Below, in pieces: positions 34,082-42,425 of a stretch of 64,000 bases of DNA (position 1 is its first letter; each line of letters starts with the position of its first letter). The notes under the pieces are model-generated. The model saw only the letters and a program-made list of their open reading frames with translations, did not search any database and was not told where the DNA came from. The translations under genes and the position numbers were made by a program. This stretch comes from Bacillus pseudomycoides (GTDB taxonomy: Bacteria; Bacillota; Bacilli; Bacillales; Bacillaceae_G): NCBI RefSeq assembly GCF_022811845.1, contig NZ_CP064266.1, forward strand, positions 2,852,001 to 2,916,000, given 5' to 3'.

Positions 34082-34126
34082 GGTCTTGATTGATTTCAAA
34101 TATATGCGAAAGAGGCGTACAGGAAA

Positions 34127-35263
34127 ATGAGTAAAACAAATATATTAGTAAATCGTATTGATGAAACGTATGAAATAAAGAGAATTACAAAAGAAATTGA
34201 ATTAGACAAAATTGCTTTAAGTGATTTAGAGCTCCTTGCAATAGGAGGATACAGTCCTCTTACTGGATTTTTAGGGGAGAAAGACTATCAATCTGTTATA
34301 GAAAAAATGTGTTTAGCAAGCGGAGCGGTATGGAGTATACCTATTATGTTACCAATAACAGAAGAGAAGGCAGACCAGCTTCGTATTGGCGAAGAGATTC
34401 GTCTTGTTAAAGAAGGAGTCACATATGGTGTTATTCGAGTAGAAGATATTTTCAGACCAAATAAAGAGAAAGAAGCATTGCTTGTCTATAAAACGACTGA
34501 TCGTGCACATCCAGGTGTGAAAAAGTTATATGACAGGCCTGATATTTATGTTGGGGGAGCAATCACACTTGTGAAGCGTTTTGAAAATGATAAGTTTGCT
34601 TCGTATCATTTAGATCCAAGTGAGACACGTGCAGAGTTTGCAAAACGTGGATGGAAAACGGTAGTAGGCTTTCAAACGAGAAACCCTGTGCATCGTGCAC
34701 ATGAATATATTCAAAAGTCTGCACTAGAAATTGTAGATGGCTTGTTTTTAAATCCGCTCGTTGGTGAAACAAAATCAGATGATATTCCAGCTGATGTACG
34801 TATGGAAAGTTATGAAGTACTTTTAAAAAATTATTATCCGAGCGATCGTGTCTTTTTAAGTGTTTTTCCAGCAGCGATGCGATATGCAGGGCCGCGTGAG
34901 GCAATATTTCATGCGTTGGTTAGAAAAAACTTTGGCTGTACGCACTTCATTGTTGGGCGTGACCATGCTGGAGTGGGAAATTATTATGGAACATACGAAG
35001 CGCAAGAGATTTTTACGAACTTTACAGTAGAAGAGTTAGGGATTACACCACTCTTTTTTGAACATAGTTTTTACTGTACAAAATGTGAAGCGATGGCTTC
35101 TACGAAAACGTGTCCACACAGTAAAGATGACCACGTTATTTTATCTGGTACAAAAGTACGAGAAATGTTACGAAATGGGGAAATTCCGCCAAGTACATTT
35201 AGCCGTAAAGAAGTTGTAGAAATATTAATTCGTGGTTTGCAAAAAGAAGTCGTTACAAAATAA
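34127..35263 (+). CDS. sat: Sulfate adenylyltransferase
   Basis: ATP sulfurylase, ATP plus sulfate to APS. 378 residues; motifs GGYSPLTGFLG, VVGFQTRNPVHRAHEYI, FPAAMRYAGPREAIFHA and IVGRDHAGVGNYYG. A Zn-type cluster of cysteines (CTKCEAMASTKTC) precedes the GTKVREML motif. Monofunctional, dissimilatory-like short form normal in Bacillus. Confidence 0.96.
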   Translation: MSKTNILVNRIDETYEIKRITKEIELDKIALSDLELLAIGGYSPLTGFLGEKDYQSVIEKMCLASGAVWSIPIMLPITEEKADQLRIGEEIRLVKEGVTYGVIRVEDIFRPNKEKEALLVYKTTDRAHPGVKKLYDRPDIYVGGAITLVKRFENDKFASYHLDPSETRAEFAKRGWKTVVGFQTRNPVHRAHEYIQKSALEIVDGLFLNPLVGETKSDDIPADVRMESYEVLLKNYYPSDRVFLSVFPAAMRYAGPREAIFHALVRKNFGCTHFIVGRDHAGVGNYYGTYEAQEIFTNFTVEELGITPLFFEHSFYCTKCEAMASTKTCPHSKDDHVILSGTKVREMLRNGEIPPSTFSRKEVVEILIRGLQKEVVTK

Positions 35264-35275
35264 GGAGAGAGTAAG

Positions 35276-35869
35276 ATGGGAACAAATATAACTTGGCATG
35301 CAGCATCTGTTTCAAAAGAAGAAAGACGAAAGAAAAGTGGCCACCACAGTTTTGTACTTTGGTTCACCGGGTTATCAGCTTCTGGAAAATCAACAGTAGC
35401 AAATGCGGTTGCTAGGAAACTGTTCGAAAAAAATATTGGGAACTATGTACTTGATGGCGATAATATTCGTCATGGTTTGAATAAAGATTTAGGCTTTTCC
35501 GAAAGTGATCGGACAGAAAATATTCGCCGGATCGGTGAAGTGGCAAAGTTATTTGTAGATCAAGGGACAATCGTACTAACAGCATTTATTTCTCCATTTC
35601 GAGTGGATCGCCAGCAAGTAAGAGATATTCTCGAAAAAGACGAATTTATTGAAGTATTTGTAAAGTGTCCAATAGAAGAATGTGAGAAACGTGATCCAAA
35701 AGGACTTTATAAAAAAGCGAGACAAGGTGATATTAAGCAATTTACCGGTATTGATTCGCCGTATGAAGAGCCTGTAGAGGCAGAAGTGGTAGTAGAAACA
35801 CATCTTTATTCAATCGAACAATGTGCAGAACAAATTATCGGTTACTTACAAGAGCGTAGTTTTATATAG
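35276..35869 (+). CDS. cysC: Adenylyl-sulfate kinase
   Basis: Phosphorylates APS to PAPS. 197 residues; P-loop GLSASGKST near residue 32, LDGDNIRHGLNKDLGFSESD, and AFISPFRVDRQQVR. Start ATG after AAGGAGAG, 12 bases after sat. Confidence 0.96.
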   Translation: MGTNITWHAASVSKEERRKKSGHHSFVLWFTGLSASGKSTVANAVARKLFEKNIGNYVLDGDNIRHGLNKDLGFSESDRTENIRRIGEVAKLFVDQGTIVLTAFISPFRVDRQQVRDILEKDEFIEVFVKCPIEECEKRDPKGLYKKARQGDIKQFTGIDSPYEEPVEAEVVVETHLYSIEQCAEQIIGYLQERSFI

Positions 35870-35880
35870 GGGGAATAAAA

Positions 35881-37503
35881 ATGAGTTATGAAAAAGTGTG
35901 GGCAAACAATGAAAAGTTAAATGCTACAGAGAAAAAGAAATTAGAAAAAGACGGATTAGAAATTTTTAAAGCGATTCCGTACTATGCTGAAAATGGGTTT
36001 GATTCTATTCCGAAAGAAGAGTGGGATTCCTTTAAATGGGCGGGTTTATATTTACAGCGCCCAAAAGAGGAAGGGTATTTTATGATGCGTGTGAATATTC
36101 CTTCTGGTATTTTAACAAATGAACAAGTAGAAGCATTGGCTTCTATTGCAGAAGATTATGGTCGTGATGTTCTTGATATTACTACAAGGCAGGCGATTCA
36201 ATTCCATTGGCTTGAAATCGGTCAAATACCAGACATTTTTAACCGCTTAGAAAAGGTAGGGTTATCAACAGCGGGAGCTTGTGGTGATATTACAAGAAAT
36301 ATCATTGGGAACCCTCTCGCTGGTATTGATGGTGATGAATTATTTGATACAGCACCAATTGTAAAAGAGGTATATGAATTCTTCCAACATAATGAAGAGT
36401 TCTCGAATTTGCCTCGAAAGTTTAAAATGTCAATTAGCACAAACGTATATAATGCAGCAAATGCTGAAATTAACTGTGCTGCCTTTACTCCGGCTACAAA
36501 AGAAATTGATGGAAAAACGGTGGAAGGCTTTCATTTACAAGTAGGCGGGGGATTATCTGCCCGTCCGTATTTAGCGCAGGAGTTAGATTTATTTATCCTT
36601 CCTGAGCAAGTGGAATCGGTCGCGATTGCCATTGCTACAGTTTTTCGTGATTTCGGATATCGTGAAAAGCGACATTTAGCACGTTTGAAATTTTTAGTTG
36701 CTGATTGGGGACCAGAGAAATTTAAAGAAAAGTTATTGGAATATACAGAGCCTTTACACAATAGAGGGGAAAATGCTTTAAAAGGATGGAATGCAGGTTA
36801 TTTTTATGGTGTTCATAAGCAAAAACAAGGGGATTTATCCTACGTTGGTTTTAATGTACCAGTTGGTCGCCTGCACTCTGAGGAGTTCTTTGAAATTGCT
36901 AGAATTGCGAAGCAGTACGGCAATGGTGAAATTCGTACATGTAACTCACAAAACTTCATTATTCCGAATGTTCCGGAAGAAAATATAGAAGGGCTGCTAA
37001 AGGAACCTTTATTTGAATCTATTTCTGCAAGTCCTAAATCTTTCATAGGATATGCAGTATCGTGCACAGGGATTGAATATTGTAACCTTGCATTGGTAGA
37101 AACGAAAGAAAGACTACGGAATATTGCGGATTATTTAGATACACAGCTTGCTTTAGATGTTCCTGTTCGTATTCATATGGTAGGGTGTCCAAATTCATGC
37201 GGACAAAGACAAATTGCGGACATTGGCTTACAAGGGGTGAAATTGAAAACGAAAGAAAAAGGAATTGTGGAAGCATTTGAAATTTATGTAGGTGGTACGT
37301 TATTAGATGGAGGTGTCTACAATCAAAAATTAAAAGGGAAAATTGATGGAGAAGACCTTCCGAATGTTCTTGTATCGTTTTTAACATACTTCAAAGAACA
37401 TAAACTGCCAGCTGAAACGTTTTATGAATTTGTAGAACGCGTTGGAGTAGAAGATTTACAATCCGCGTTAAATACAATTTTAGAAGAAGTGATTGCATCT
37501 TAG
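35881..37503 (+). CDS. Ferredoxin-type nitrite/sulfite reductase, probably assimilatory sulfite reductase
   Basis: 540 residues with siroheme and [4Fe-4S] ligands in CTGIEYCNLALVET and GCPNSCGQRQIADIG, and duplicated ferrodoxin-like halves (TTRQAIQFHW; RTCNSQNFIIPN). Placement between cysC and siroheme synthesis genes, under an S-box, argues for reduction of sulfite to sulfide rather than nitrite. It replaces the CysIJ flavoprotein system of B. subtilis. Nitrite activity is not excluded. Confidence 0.9.
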   Translation: MSYEKVWANNEKLNATEKKKLEKDGLEIFKAIPYYAENGFDSIPKEEWDSFKWAGLYLQRPKEEGYFMMRVNIPSGILTNEQVEALASIAEDYGRDVLDITTRQAIQFHWLEIGQIPDIFNRLEKVGLSTAGACGDITRNIIGNPLAGIDGDELFDTAPIVKEVYEFFQHNEEFSNLPRKFKMSISTNVYNAANAEINCAAFTPATKEIDGKTVEGFHLQVGGGLSARPYLAQELDLFILPEQVESVAIAIATVFRDFGYREKRHLARLKFLVADWGPEKFKEKLLEYTEPLHNRGENALKGWNAGYFYGVHKQKQGDLSYVGFNVPVGRLHSEEFFEIARIAKQYGNGEIRTCNSQNFIIPNVPEENIEGLLKEPLFESISASPKSFIGYAVSCTGIEYCNLALVETKERLRNIADYLDTQLALDVPVRIHMVGCPNSCGQRQIADIGLQGVKLKTKEKGIVEAFEIYVGGTLLDGGVYNQKLKGKIDGEDLPNVLVSFLTYFKEHKLPAETFYEFVERVGVEDLQSALNTILEEVIAS

Positions 37504-37514
37504 GAGGGAACAAT

Positions 37515-37727
37515 ATGGACTTGTATCGTTTTGAAGCAGTGTTGGCAAATGGTGTTGTTCCTGTAGTAGTTGTTGCACAAAGTGAGGAACAGGCATTTCG
37601 GCTTGTGGAAGTAGAATTAGAGAAGTATTTCTTACCGTTGCCAGAAGTAAAGGAAATCTCGTTGCATGAAAAAAAGAAGATTCGAAAAGGTGCAGCATTT
37701 GTTATTCATGAGCAGGAGTCATTGTAA
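37515..37727 (+). CDS. DUF3906 family protein
   Basis: 70 residues, ATG after AGGAGGG. LYRFEAVLANGVVPVVVVAQ followed by EEQAFRLVEVELEKYFLP matches the DUF3906 family, small proteins found after the sulfite reductase gene in this group. No known function; a role with sulfite reductase is inferred only from position. Confidence 0.75.
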   Translation: MDLYRFEAVLANGVVPVVVVAQSEEQAFRLVEVELEKYFLPLPEVKEISLHEKKKIRKGAAFVIHEQESL

Positions 37728-37754
37728 TACGAAATATTGGAAAAGTAATAGAAA

Positions 37755-37880
37755 ATCTTTTTAGGTCGTAGAGAGGATCTGGCTATGCATAGAAGCGGTT
37801 AGGGTCTTTTTTAGCTCCATGTTAAATGAAAACAAAGACGGTAACTTCCATTCGTAATAGGGATGGAAGTTTCACTTTAT
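37755..37880 (+). repeat. Internally deleted copy of the composite bcr1-linked repeat
   Basis: TAGAGAGGATCTGGCTATGCATAGAA aligns in pieces with the segment at 40086-40112 (ATCTGGCTATGCGTAGAA). It then goes through a GGTTA/GGTAAC stem and AAAACAAAGAC to the bcr1 terminal TTTCACTTTAT at 37870-37880. Most of the bcr1 body is missing. It occupies the 170-base gap before cobA. Confidence 0.6.
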
Positions 37881-37900
37881 AGTAGAAATGAGGAGAGATG

Positions 37901-38677
37901 ATGGGAAAAGTATATATTGTTGGTGCAGGGCCGGGAGATCCGGATTTAATTTCTGTAAAAGGAGTCAAGTGTATTAAGCAAGCGGATGTTATCTTATATG
38001 ATCGTCTTGTAAATAAAGAGTTACTTTCTTATGCGAAGCCAGATGCTGATTTAATATATTGTGGAAAACTACCAAACTATCACACGATGAAACAAGAAAC
38101 TATCCACGCCTTTCTTGTTAAATATGCGAAAAAAGGAAAAATTGTAACACGTTTAAAGGGCGGAGATCCATTTGTATTTGGAAGAGGTGGTGAAGAAGCG
38201 GAAGTGTTAGCAAAGCATGGTATTCCGTTTGAAATTGTACCTGGTATTACAGCTGGGATTGCTGCTTCGGCATATGCGGGTATTCCTGTAACGCACCGGG
38301 ATGCGAGCGCAAGTTTTGCTGTTGTAACAGGGCACCGAAAAGAAGGTGCTGAAGAAGAAGTGAAGTGGGAAAATTTAGCGAAAGGCGTTGACACGCTTGC
38401 GGTTTATATGGGAGTAAGCAACCTTCCTTATATATGTGAACAACTTTTGAAACATGGAAAAGGGGAAGAGACACCAGTTGCTATTGTGGAATGGGGCACT
38501 ACATCATCTCAGCGAACGATTACAGGAACGTTAGGAACGGTGGTAACGATTGCTGAAAAAGAACGAATCCAAAATCCGAGTATGATTGTAATTGGAGAAG
38601 TTGTTCGTTTTCGTGAAAAAATCCATTGGTTTGAACAGCAAACTAACGTTACGTATCCGGTAAGCGGAGTGTTATAA
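37901..38677 (+). CDS. cobA: Uroporphyrinogen-III C-methyltransferase
   Basis: SAM-dependent methylase making precorrin-2, first step of siroheme synthesis (SumT type). 258 residues from the second of two ATG codons (better spacing from AGGAGAG). Motifs VYIVGAGPGDPDLISVKG, LKGGDPFVFGRGGEEAE and VVPGITAG-like EIVPGITAGIAASAYAGIP. Not fused to a uroporphyrinogen synthase or SirC domain. Supplies the cofactor for the upstream sulfite reductase. Confidence 0.95.
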   Translation: MGKVYIVGAGPGDPDLISVKGVKCIKQADVILYDRLVNKELLSYAKPDADLIYCGKLPNYHTMKQETIHAFLVKYAKKGKIVTRLKGGDPFVFGRGGEEAEVLAKHGIPFEIVPGITAGIAASAYAGIPVTHRDASASFAVVTGHRKEGAEEEVKWENLAKGVDTLAVYMGVSNLPYICEQLLKHGKGEETPVAIVEWGTTSSQRTITGTLGTVVTIAEKERIQNPSMIVIGEVVRFREKIHWFEQQTNVTYPVSGVL

Positions 38678-38678
38678 A

Positions 38679-39431
38679 ATGAAAGCTGTGTTATATATAT
38701 GCCATGGAAGTAGGCTGAGAGAGGCGAAAGAGGAAGCAATAGGTTTTGTTTCTTCTTGTATGAACCGTGTATCAGCTCCTATTCAAGAACTGTGTTTTTT
38801 AGAGCTAGCAAGGCCTTTTATTTCAGAAGGTTTTGTTAATTGTATAAGAAAAGGAGCAACAGAAATTGTTGTTGTTCCGGTTTTTTTATTAGCAGCAGGA
38901 CATGTGAAAGAAGATATTCCAAATGAACTCCAAAAAATGAAAAATAAATATCCTTATATTACAATTACTTACGGAAATCCGTTTGGTGTTTCGGAATCGC
39001 TCGTATCGGCTACGTATGAAGGGAGCGGTATTAAAGAGTATGAAAGTGGAGTAACCTTGTTGCTTGTTGCAAGGGGGAGTAGTGACCCTAGGGCGTTACA
39101 AGATATTAGTCGTATTTCTTCTTTATTTGAACAAGAAGAAAAAGTTAGAAGAGTAGAAATATGTTATTTAGCTGCGGCAGAGCCTAGGTTTGAAGAGAAG
39201 TTAAAAGAAGTCGCAAAGCGAAAAGAGGAGAATATCGTTATTCTACCTTATTTACTATTTACTGGTTTATTAATGAAACATATTGAACGAGAAGTGCGTG
39301 GATATGATTCTTCAAATATATATGTAAGTCCCTATTTAGGGAAAAACCGTGTATTTCAAGAAAGGTTAATTCAGAAAACAGAAGAAATATTAAGGGGAGA
39401 TGAGTATGTATCCACTTACAGTACGAATTGA
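38679..39431 (+). CDS. sirB: Sirohydrochlorin ferrochelatase
   Basis: CbiX-type chelatase, inserts Fe2+ into sirohydrochlorin. 250 residues with duplicated domains: YICHGSRLREAK at the start and LLVARGSSDPRALQDI in the middle; VVVPVFLLAAGHVKEDIP contains the metal-binding His. Begins one base after cobA and overlaps sirC by 26 bases. Confidence 0.92.
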   Translation: MKAVLYICHGSRLREAKEEAIGFVSSCMNRVSAPIQELCFLELARPFISEGFVNCIRKGATEIVVVPVFLLAAGHVKEDIPNELQKMKNKYPYITITYGNPFGVSESLVSATYEGSGIKEYESGVTLLLVARGSSDPRALQDISRISSLFEQEEKVRRVEICYLAAAEPRFEEKLKEVAKRKEENIVILPYLLFTGLLMKHIEREVRGYDSSNIYVSPYLGKNRVFQERLIQKTEEILRGDEYVSTYSTN

Positions 39432-40023
39432 AAAGAAACGTGTTGTTGTCATAGGCGGTGGCAAAGTGGCATCGTTTAAAATCGCTCCTTTACTAAAAGA
39501 AGGAGCAGATATAGTTGTAGTGAGTCGTGAATTAGATGCGAGTTTAGTAAAGCTTGTAGAATCTAAGCAGATCCGTTGGTTTCAGAAAGAATATGAAAAA
39601 AGTGACATTGAAGGAGCATTTCTAGTGGTAGCGGCTACAAGTGACACAAAATTAAATGAATCTATTGCAAAAGATGCGTCATTAAATCAACTTGTTAATG
39701 TAATTACCAATCCAGAAAGCGGAAATGTTCATTTTCCGGCAGCGATTCATCGAGGGAAGCTTAATATTGCCGTTTCTACTGGGGGTGCAAGTCCAAAACT
39801 TGCGAAAAAAATTAGGGATGATATTGCGGCGAAATACGATGGGGTGTATGAAAATTATCTTGATTTTTTATATGAAGTAAGAATGAAAGTGAAGAAATTG
39901 TCTCTAGAAAAAAGAAAGCAGAATATTTTATTACAAGAAGTGTTGAAGTTTGAGTATATTCAAGATCAGCAAAAAAGAGAAAGATTTTTACAAGAGTTAG
40001 ATGAAAGGCTATGTGTAGAATAG
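39406..40023 (+). CDS. sirC: Precorrin-2 dehydrogenase
   Basis: NAD+-dependent oxidation of precorrin-2 to sirohydrochlorin (Met8p-like, without chelatase domain). 205 residues; ATG 39406 chosen because AAGGGGAG abuts the earlier ATG at 39400. Rossmann motif VVVIGGGKVASFK, and AATSDTKLNESIAKDA, SGNVHFPAAIHRG and ISTGGASPKLAKKIR-like AVSTGGASPKLAKKIRD. Completes the three-gene siroheme pathway. Confidence 0.94.
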   Translation: MYPLTVRIEKKRVVVIGGGKVASFKIAPLLKEGADIVVVSRELDASLVKLVESKQIRWFQKEYEKSDIEGAFLVVAATSDTKLNESIAKDASLNQLVNVITNPESGNVHFPAAIHRGKLNIAVSTGGASPKLAKKIRDDIAAKYDGVYENYLDFLYEVRMKVKKLSLEKRKQNILLQEVLKFEYIQDQQKRERFLQELDERLCVE

Positions 40024-40061
40024 AATATACCTATTGTTGAAAATATAAATTAAAAAACCGA

Positions 40062-40182
40062 GATAAACCTTTCTTTTAAGGTAGGAGAGAGCATCTGGCT
40101 ATGCGTAGAATTGGTCACATCATGCCAAGTAAAAAAAGAGAGAAAATGAGAGTAGGTGACCTTTTGTTTTTCACAGCAACGA
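40062..40182 (+). repeat. Repeat adjoining bcr1 (hairpin-forming)
   Basis: AGGTAGGAGAGAGCATCTGG, CTATGCGTAGAA, then GGTCAC...GTGACC and AACGA up to bcr1. Related sequence is at 28314-28432 (inverted) and 37755-37860. Arms of the central stem differ between copies but remain complementary. Confidence 0.6.
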
Positions 40183-40339
40183 TTTATCCCGCATTAAAGG
40201 GAAGTAATACTCCCACCTCAAAATTCGATGAAAGCAAAGAAGTTAGGTGGAAGATAAACTGCCCGTAAAAGCCCGATTGGTGAGGGCTAATAATCAGTGG
40301 GGGATGAAGAAACCCTCACTGATAGGGATTTCACTTTAT
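40183..40339 (+). repeat. bcr1 repeat element
   Basis: 157 bp from TTTATCCCGC to TTTCACTTTAT, bounded by TTTAT on both sides. It carries the CCCACCTCAAAATTC...GAAGTTAGGTGGAAG hairpin and the AGTGGGGGATGAAGAAACCCTCACT hairpin in interrupted form. Inserted between sirC and the promoter of the transporter T-box. Confidence 0.88.
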
Positions 40340-40363
40340 ATAGCCAGATAAATTAAATTCTTC

Positions 40364-40392
40364 TTTACAAATATAACAATCTACTCTATAAT
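40364..40392 (+). promoter_or_regulatory. Promoter of the Trp T-box transcript
   Basis: TTTACA (40364-40369), 17 bases, TATAAT (40387-40392), right after the bcr1 element. Confidence 0.8.
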
Positions 40393-40419
40393 CACAAGTA
40401 ACTTCAATATATGAAATCG

Positions 40420-40690
40420 ATGAGCAAGAAGAGTACGTATATTTGATACGTTCAGAGAGCTGGGGTAAGGTGTGAGCCCGGTACGATAAAATATACAGAA
40501 TGGGCTTGCGAGAGGTATGCTGAACGATTTAGTAGGCAACCCGGGTTCCGCCGTTAAAAGGATAGGGTATCGGAATTTTTCCTGTACCTGAACAAGTGGG
40601 ATTGTTTAATCCAATCGAGGTGGTACCACGGTATTCTATTACATATATCGTCCTCTACATGCATAGTAGCGTGTAGAGGACTTTTTTTAT
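40420..40690 (+). ncRNA. T-box leader, specifier TGG (tryptophan)
   Basis: AGAGAGCTGGGGTAAGG begins the stem I motifs. The specifier loop ACAGAA-TGG-GCTTGCGAG places a Trp codon at 40501-40503. T-box GAGGTGGTACCACGG at 40617-40631; terminator GTCCTCTACATGC/GCGTGTAGAGGAC followed by TTTTTTT. The specifier is read by position relative to the other two T-boxes in the window. Confidence 0.92.
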
Positions 40691-40771
40691 TTTCTAAAGG
40701 GAGGTGGGCGAGTATGAAATGAAAGTGTATAATTAAGAAAAGTATAAATATTCAGAAAAGGAGAAATTACG

Positions 40772-42130
40772 ATGAAAGAAACACAGCAATGGACGTCGAA
40801 AATTGGTTTTGTACTCGCAGCAGCCGGAGCCGCAGTAGGACTTGGAGCAATATGGAAGTTTCCATACGTTGCAGGTAATGGCGGGGGAGGAGCATTTTTC
40901 CTAGTCTTCTTATTATTAACTTTGTTTATTGGTATGCCTCTTCTTATAGCTGAGTTTGTTATTGGTCGTAGTACACAAAAAGAAGCGGTTACTGCATATA
41001 AATTGTTAGTACCAAATAGTAAATTATATCCATGGATTGGTCGTATGGGCGTTGTTACTTGTTTTAGTGTATTATCCTTTTATAGTGTCGTAGGTGGATG
41101 GATTTTATTATATCTATATTATAGTGTGACAGGGAATTTTTGGAGCGGGGCAGTTGAATATGGCAAATTGTTCGAACAAACAATTTCGAATCCTGCTAGT
41201 GCAGTAGGCGCTCAGCTGATCTTTATGCTTTGTACTATTTTCGTTGTAAGTAAGGGTGTAGAAAAAGGAATCGAAAAGGCAAGTAAGTATATGATGCCGC
41301 TATTATTTATTTTGTTTATTGCTATTATTATTCGTGCTCTTACACTTGATGGTGCATGGGCTGGTGTAGAGTTTTTCTTAAAACCGGATTTTTCAAAGTT
41401 AACAGCAGATACGATTTTATATGCGATGGGACAATCTTTCTTTTCACTAACAGTAGGAGCTTCGGTAATGGTAACATACAGCTCATATTTAAAGAAAGAA
41501 GAGCATTTAGCGAAATCAGCAACATCAATTGTGAGCTTAACAGTTTTTATTACAGTGCTTGCCGGACTAGCGATTTTCCCGGCGATCTTCGCGTTAGGGG
41601 TTAAACCAACAGAAGGACCAGGTTTATTGTTCATTGTTCTCCCGGCAGTATTTGCAAAAATACCATTCGGACAATTTTTCTTTATTATGTTTTTAATTTT
41701 ATTCTTCTTTGCAACCTTAACTTCTGCAATCTCGATGCTTGAAATTGTTGTTGCATCTGTAGCGAAAGATAATGAGAAGAAACGTCCTTCAGCATCATTT
41801 ATTATTGGATTACTCATTTTTGCCGTTGGAATTCCATGTGCTCTATCATTTGGTGTTATGAGTGATGTGAAAATCTTTGGAAAAACATTTTTTGACTTAG
41901 TGGATTTTGCGGTAAGTAATGTATTGCTACCGCTAGGGGTACTAGCAATTTCATTGTTTGTTCCGAATAAAATGAGTAAAGATTTATTAATGAAGGAATT
42001 AGAAGTTACAGAAACGAAAGGAAAAACATTATTTAACGTGTGGTTTTTCTTGTTACGTTATATTATTCCAGTAACAGTAGTAATTGTATTTTTGAATGCA
42101 ATTGGTGTGTTTAAAATGTTTACAAAATGA
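40772..42130 (+). CDS. Sodium-dependent neurotransmitter symporter family transporter, probable tryptophan importer
   Basis: 452 residues, 12 membrane segments. Family signature WTSKIGFVLAAAGAAVGLGA followed by IWKFPYVAGNGGGGAF carries the Na+ and substrate-binding unwound helix 1. YocR-like in B. subtilis. The Trp-specific T-box immediately upstream makes tryptophan the most likely substrate; the family includes the bacterial Trp transporter TnaT. ATG after AAAAGGAG. Confidence 0.9.
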   Translation: MKETQQWTSKIGFVLAAAGAAVGLGAIWKFPYVAGNGGGGAFFLVFLLLTLFIGMPLLIAEFVIGRSTQKEAVTAYKLLVPNSKLYPWIGRMGVVTCFSVLSFYSVVGGWILLYLYYSVTGNFWSGAVEYGKLFEQTISNPASAVGAQLIFMLCTIFVVSKGVEKGIEKASKYMMPLLFILFIAIIIRALTLDGAWAGVEFFLKPDFSKLTADTILYAMGQSFFSLTVGASVMVTYSSYLKKEEHLAKSATSIVSLTVFITVLAGLAIFPAIFALGVKPTEGPGLLFIVLPAVFAKIPFGQFFFIMFLILFFFATLTSAISMLEIVVASVAKDNEKKRPSASFIIGLLIFAVGIPCALSFGVMSDVKIFGKTFFDLVDFAVSNVLLPLGVLAISLFVPNKMSKDLLMKELEVTETKGKTLFNVWFFLLRYIIPVTVVIVFLNAIGVFKMFTK

Positions 42131-42157
42131 GCGGGGTATCTTTCCCCGCTTTTTAGT
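42128..42157 (+). terminator. Terminator after the NSS transporter
   Basis: GCGGGGTATCTTTCCCCGC followed by TTTTTAG. Confidence 0.85.
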
Positions 42158-42304
42158 TTGTTTTTGGTTTTTGTAGTAAACGGTTGTATGCTTTGTAAGC
42201 TACAGTTGCTGCAATAAATGAACCAATTAAAAAATAGTCGAACCACCTAATGTAAATAAACGCCCAATAAATGTTTCTCGTGCTTCTTGTAGTTCTTCAT
42301 TCAT
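42153..42304 (-). pseudogene. Small single-span membrane protein gene with a frameshift
   Basis: ATG at 42304 after GGGGGGAT reads MNEELQEARETFIGRLFTLG, then in this frame stops after a few codons. Adding one base near 42246 continues as WFDYFLIGSFIAATVAYKAY and NRLLQKPKTN to a stop at 42153. A native protein of about 50 residues with one membrane segment is thus interrupted by a one-base deletion, or by a sequencing error. Confidence 0.65.
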
Positions 42305-42387
42305 GTTTATCCCCCCAGATGAATAGGCATTTTGTTTTAGTCTATGTAGAATGCCTACAAATTGTTAAAAATGGATCGATTTTCAGC

Positions 42388-42425
42388 ATAAATAAAAAAA
42401 CTCGGTATGCACCGAGTTTTTTTAT
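42388..42425. terminator. Terminator of the M23 peptidase gene
   Basis: AAAAAAACTCGGTATGCACCGAGTTTTTTT. Confidence 0.9.

Noticed and set aside
40122..40270. A 48-codon frame running from the adjoining repeat into the bcr1 element at 40183-40339
   Set aside because: No ribosome binding site; the frame simply reads through the non-coding bcr1 repeat. Such frames recur wherever bcr1 is inserted.
41212..41817. 201-codon minus-strand frame opposite the NSS transporter
   Set aside because: Shadow frame produced by codon bias of the transporter gene; no start signals.
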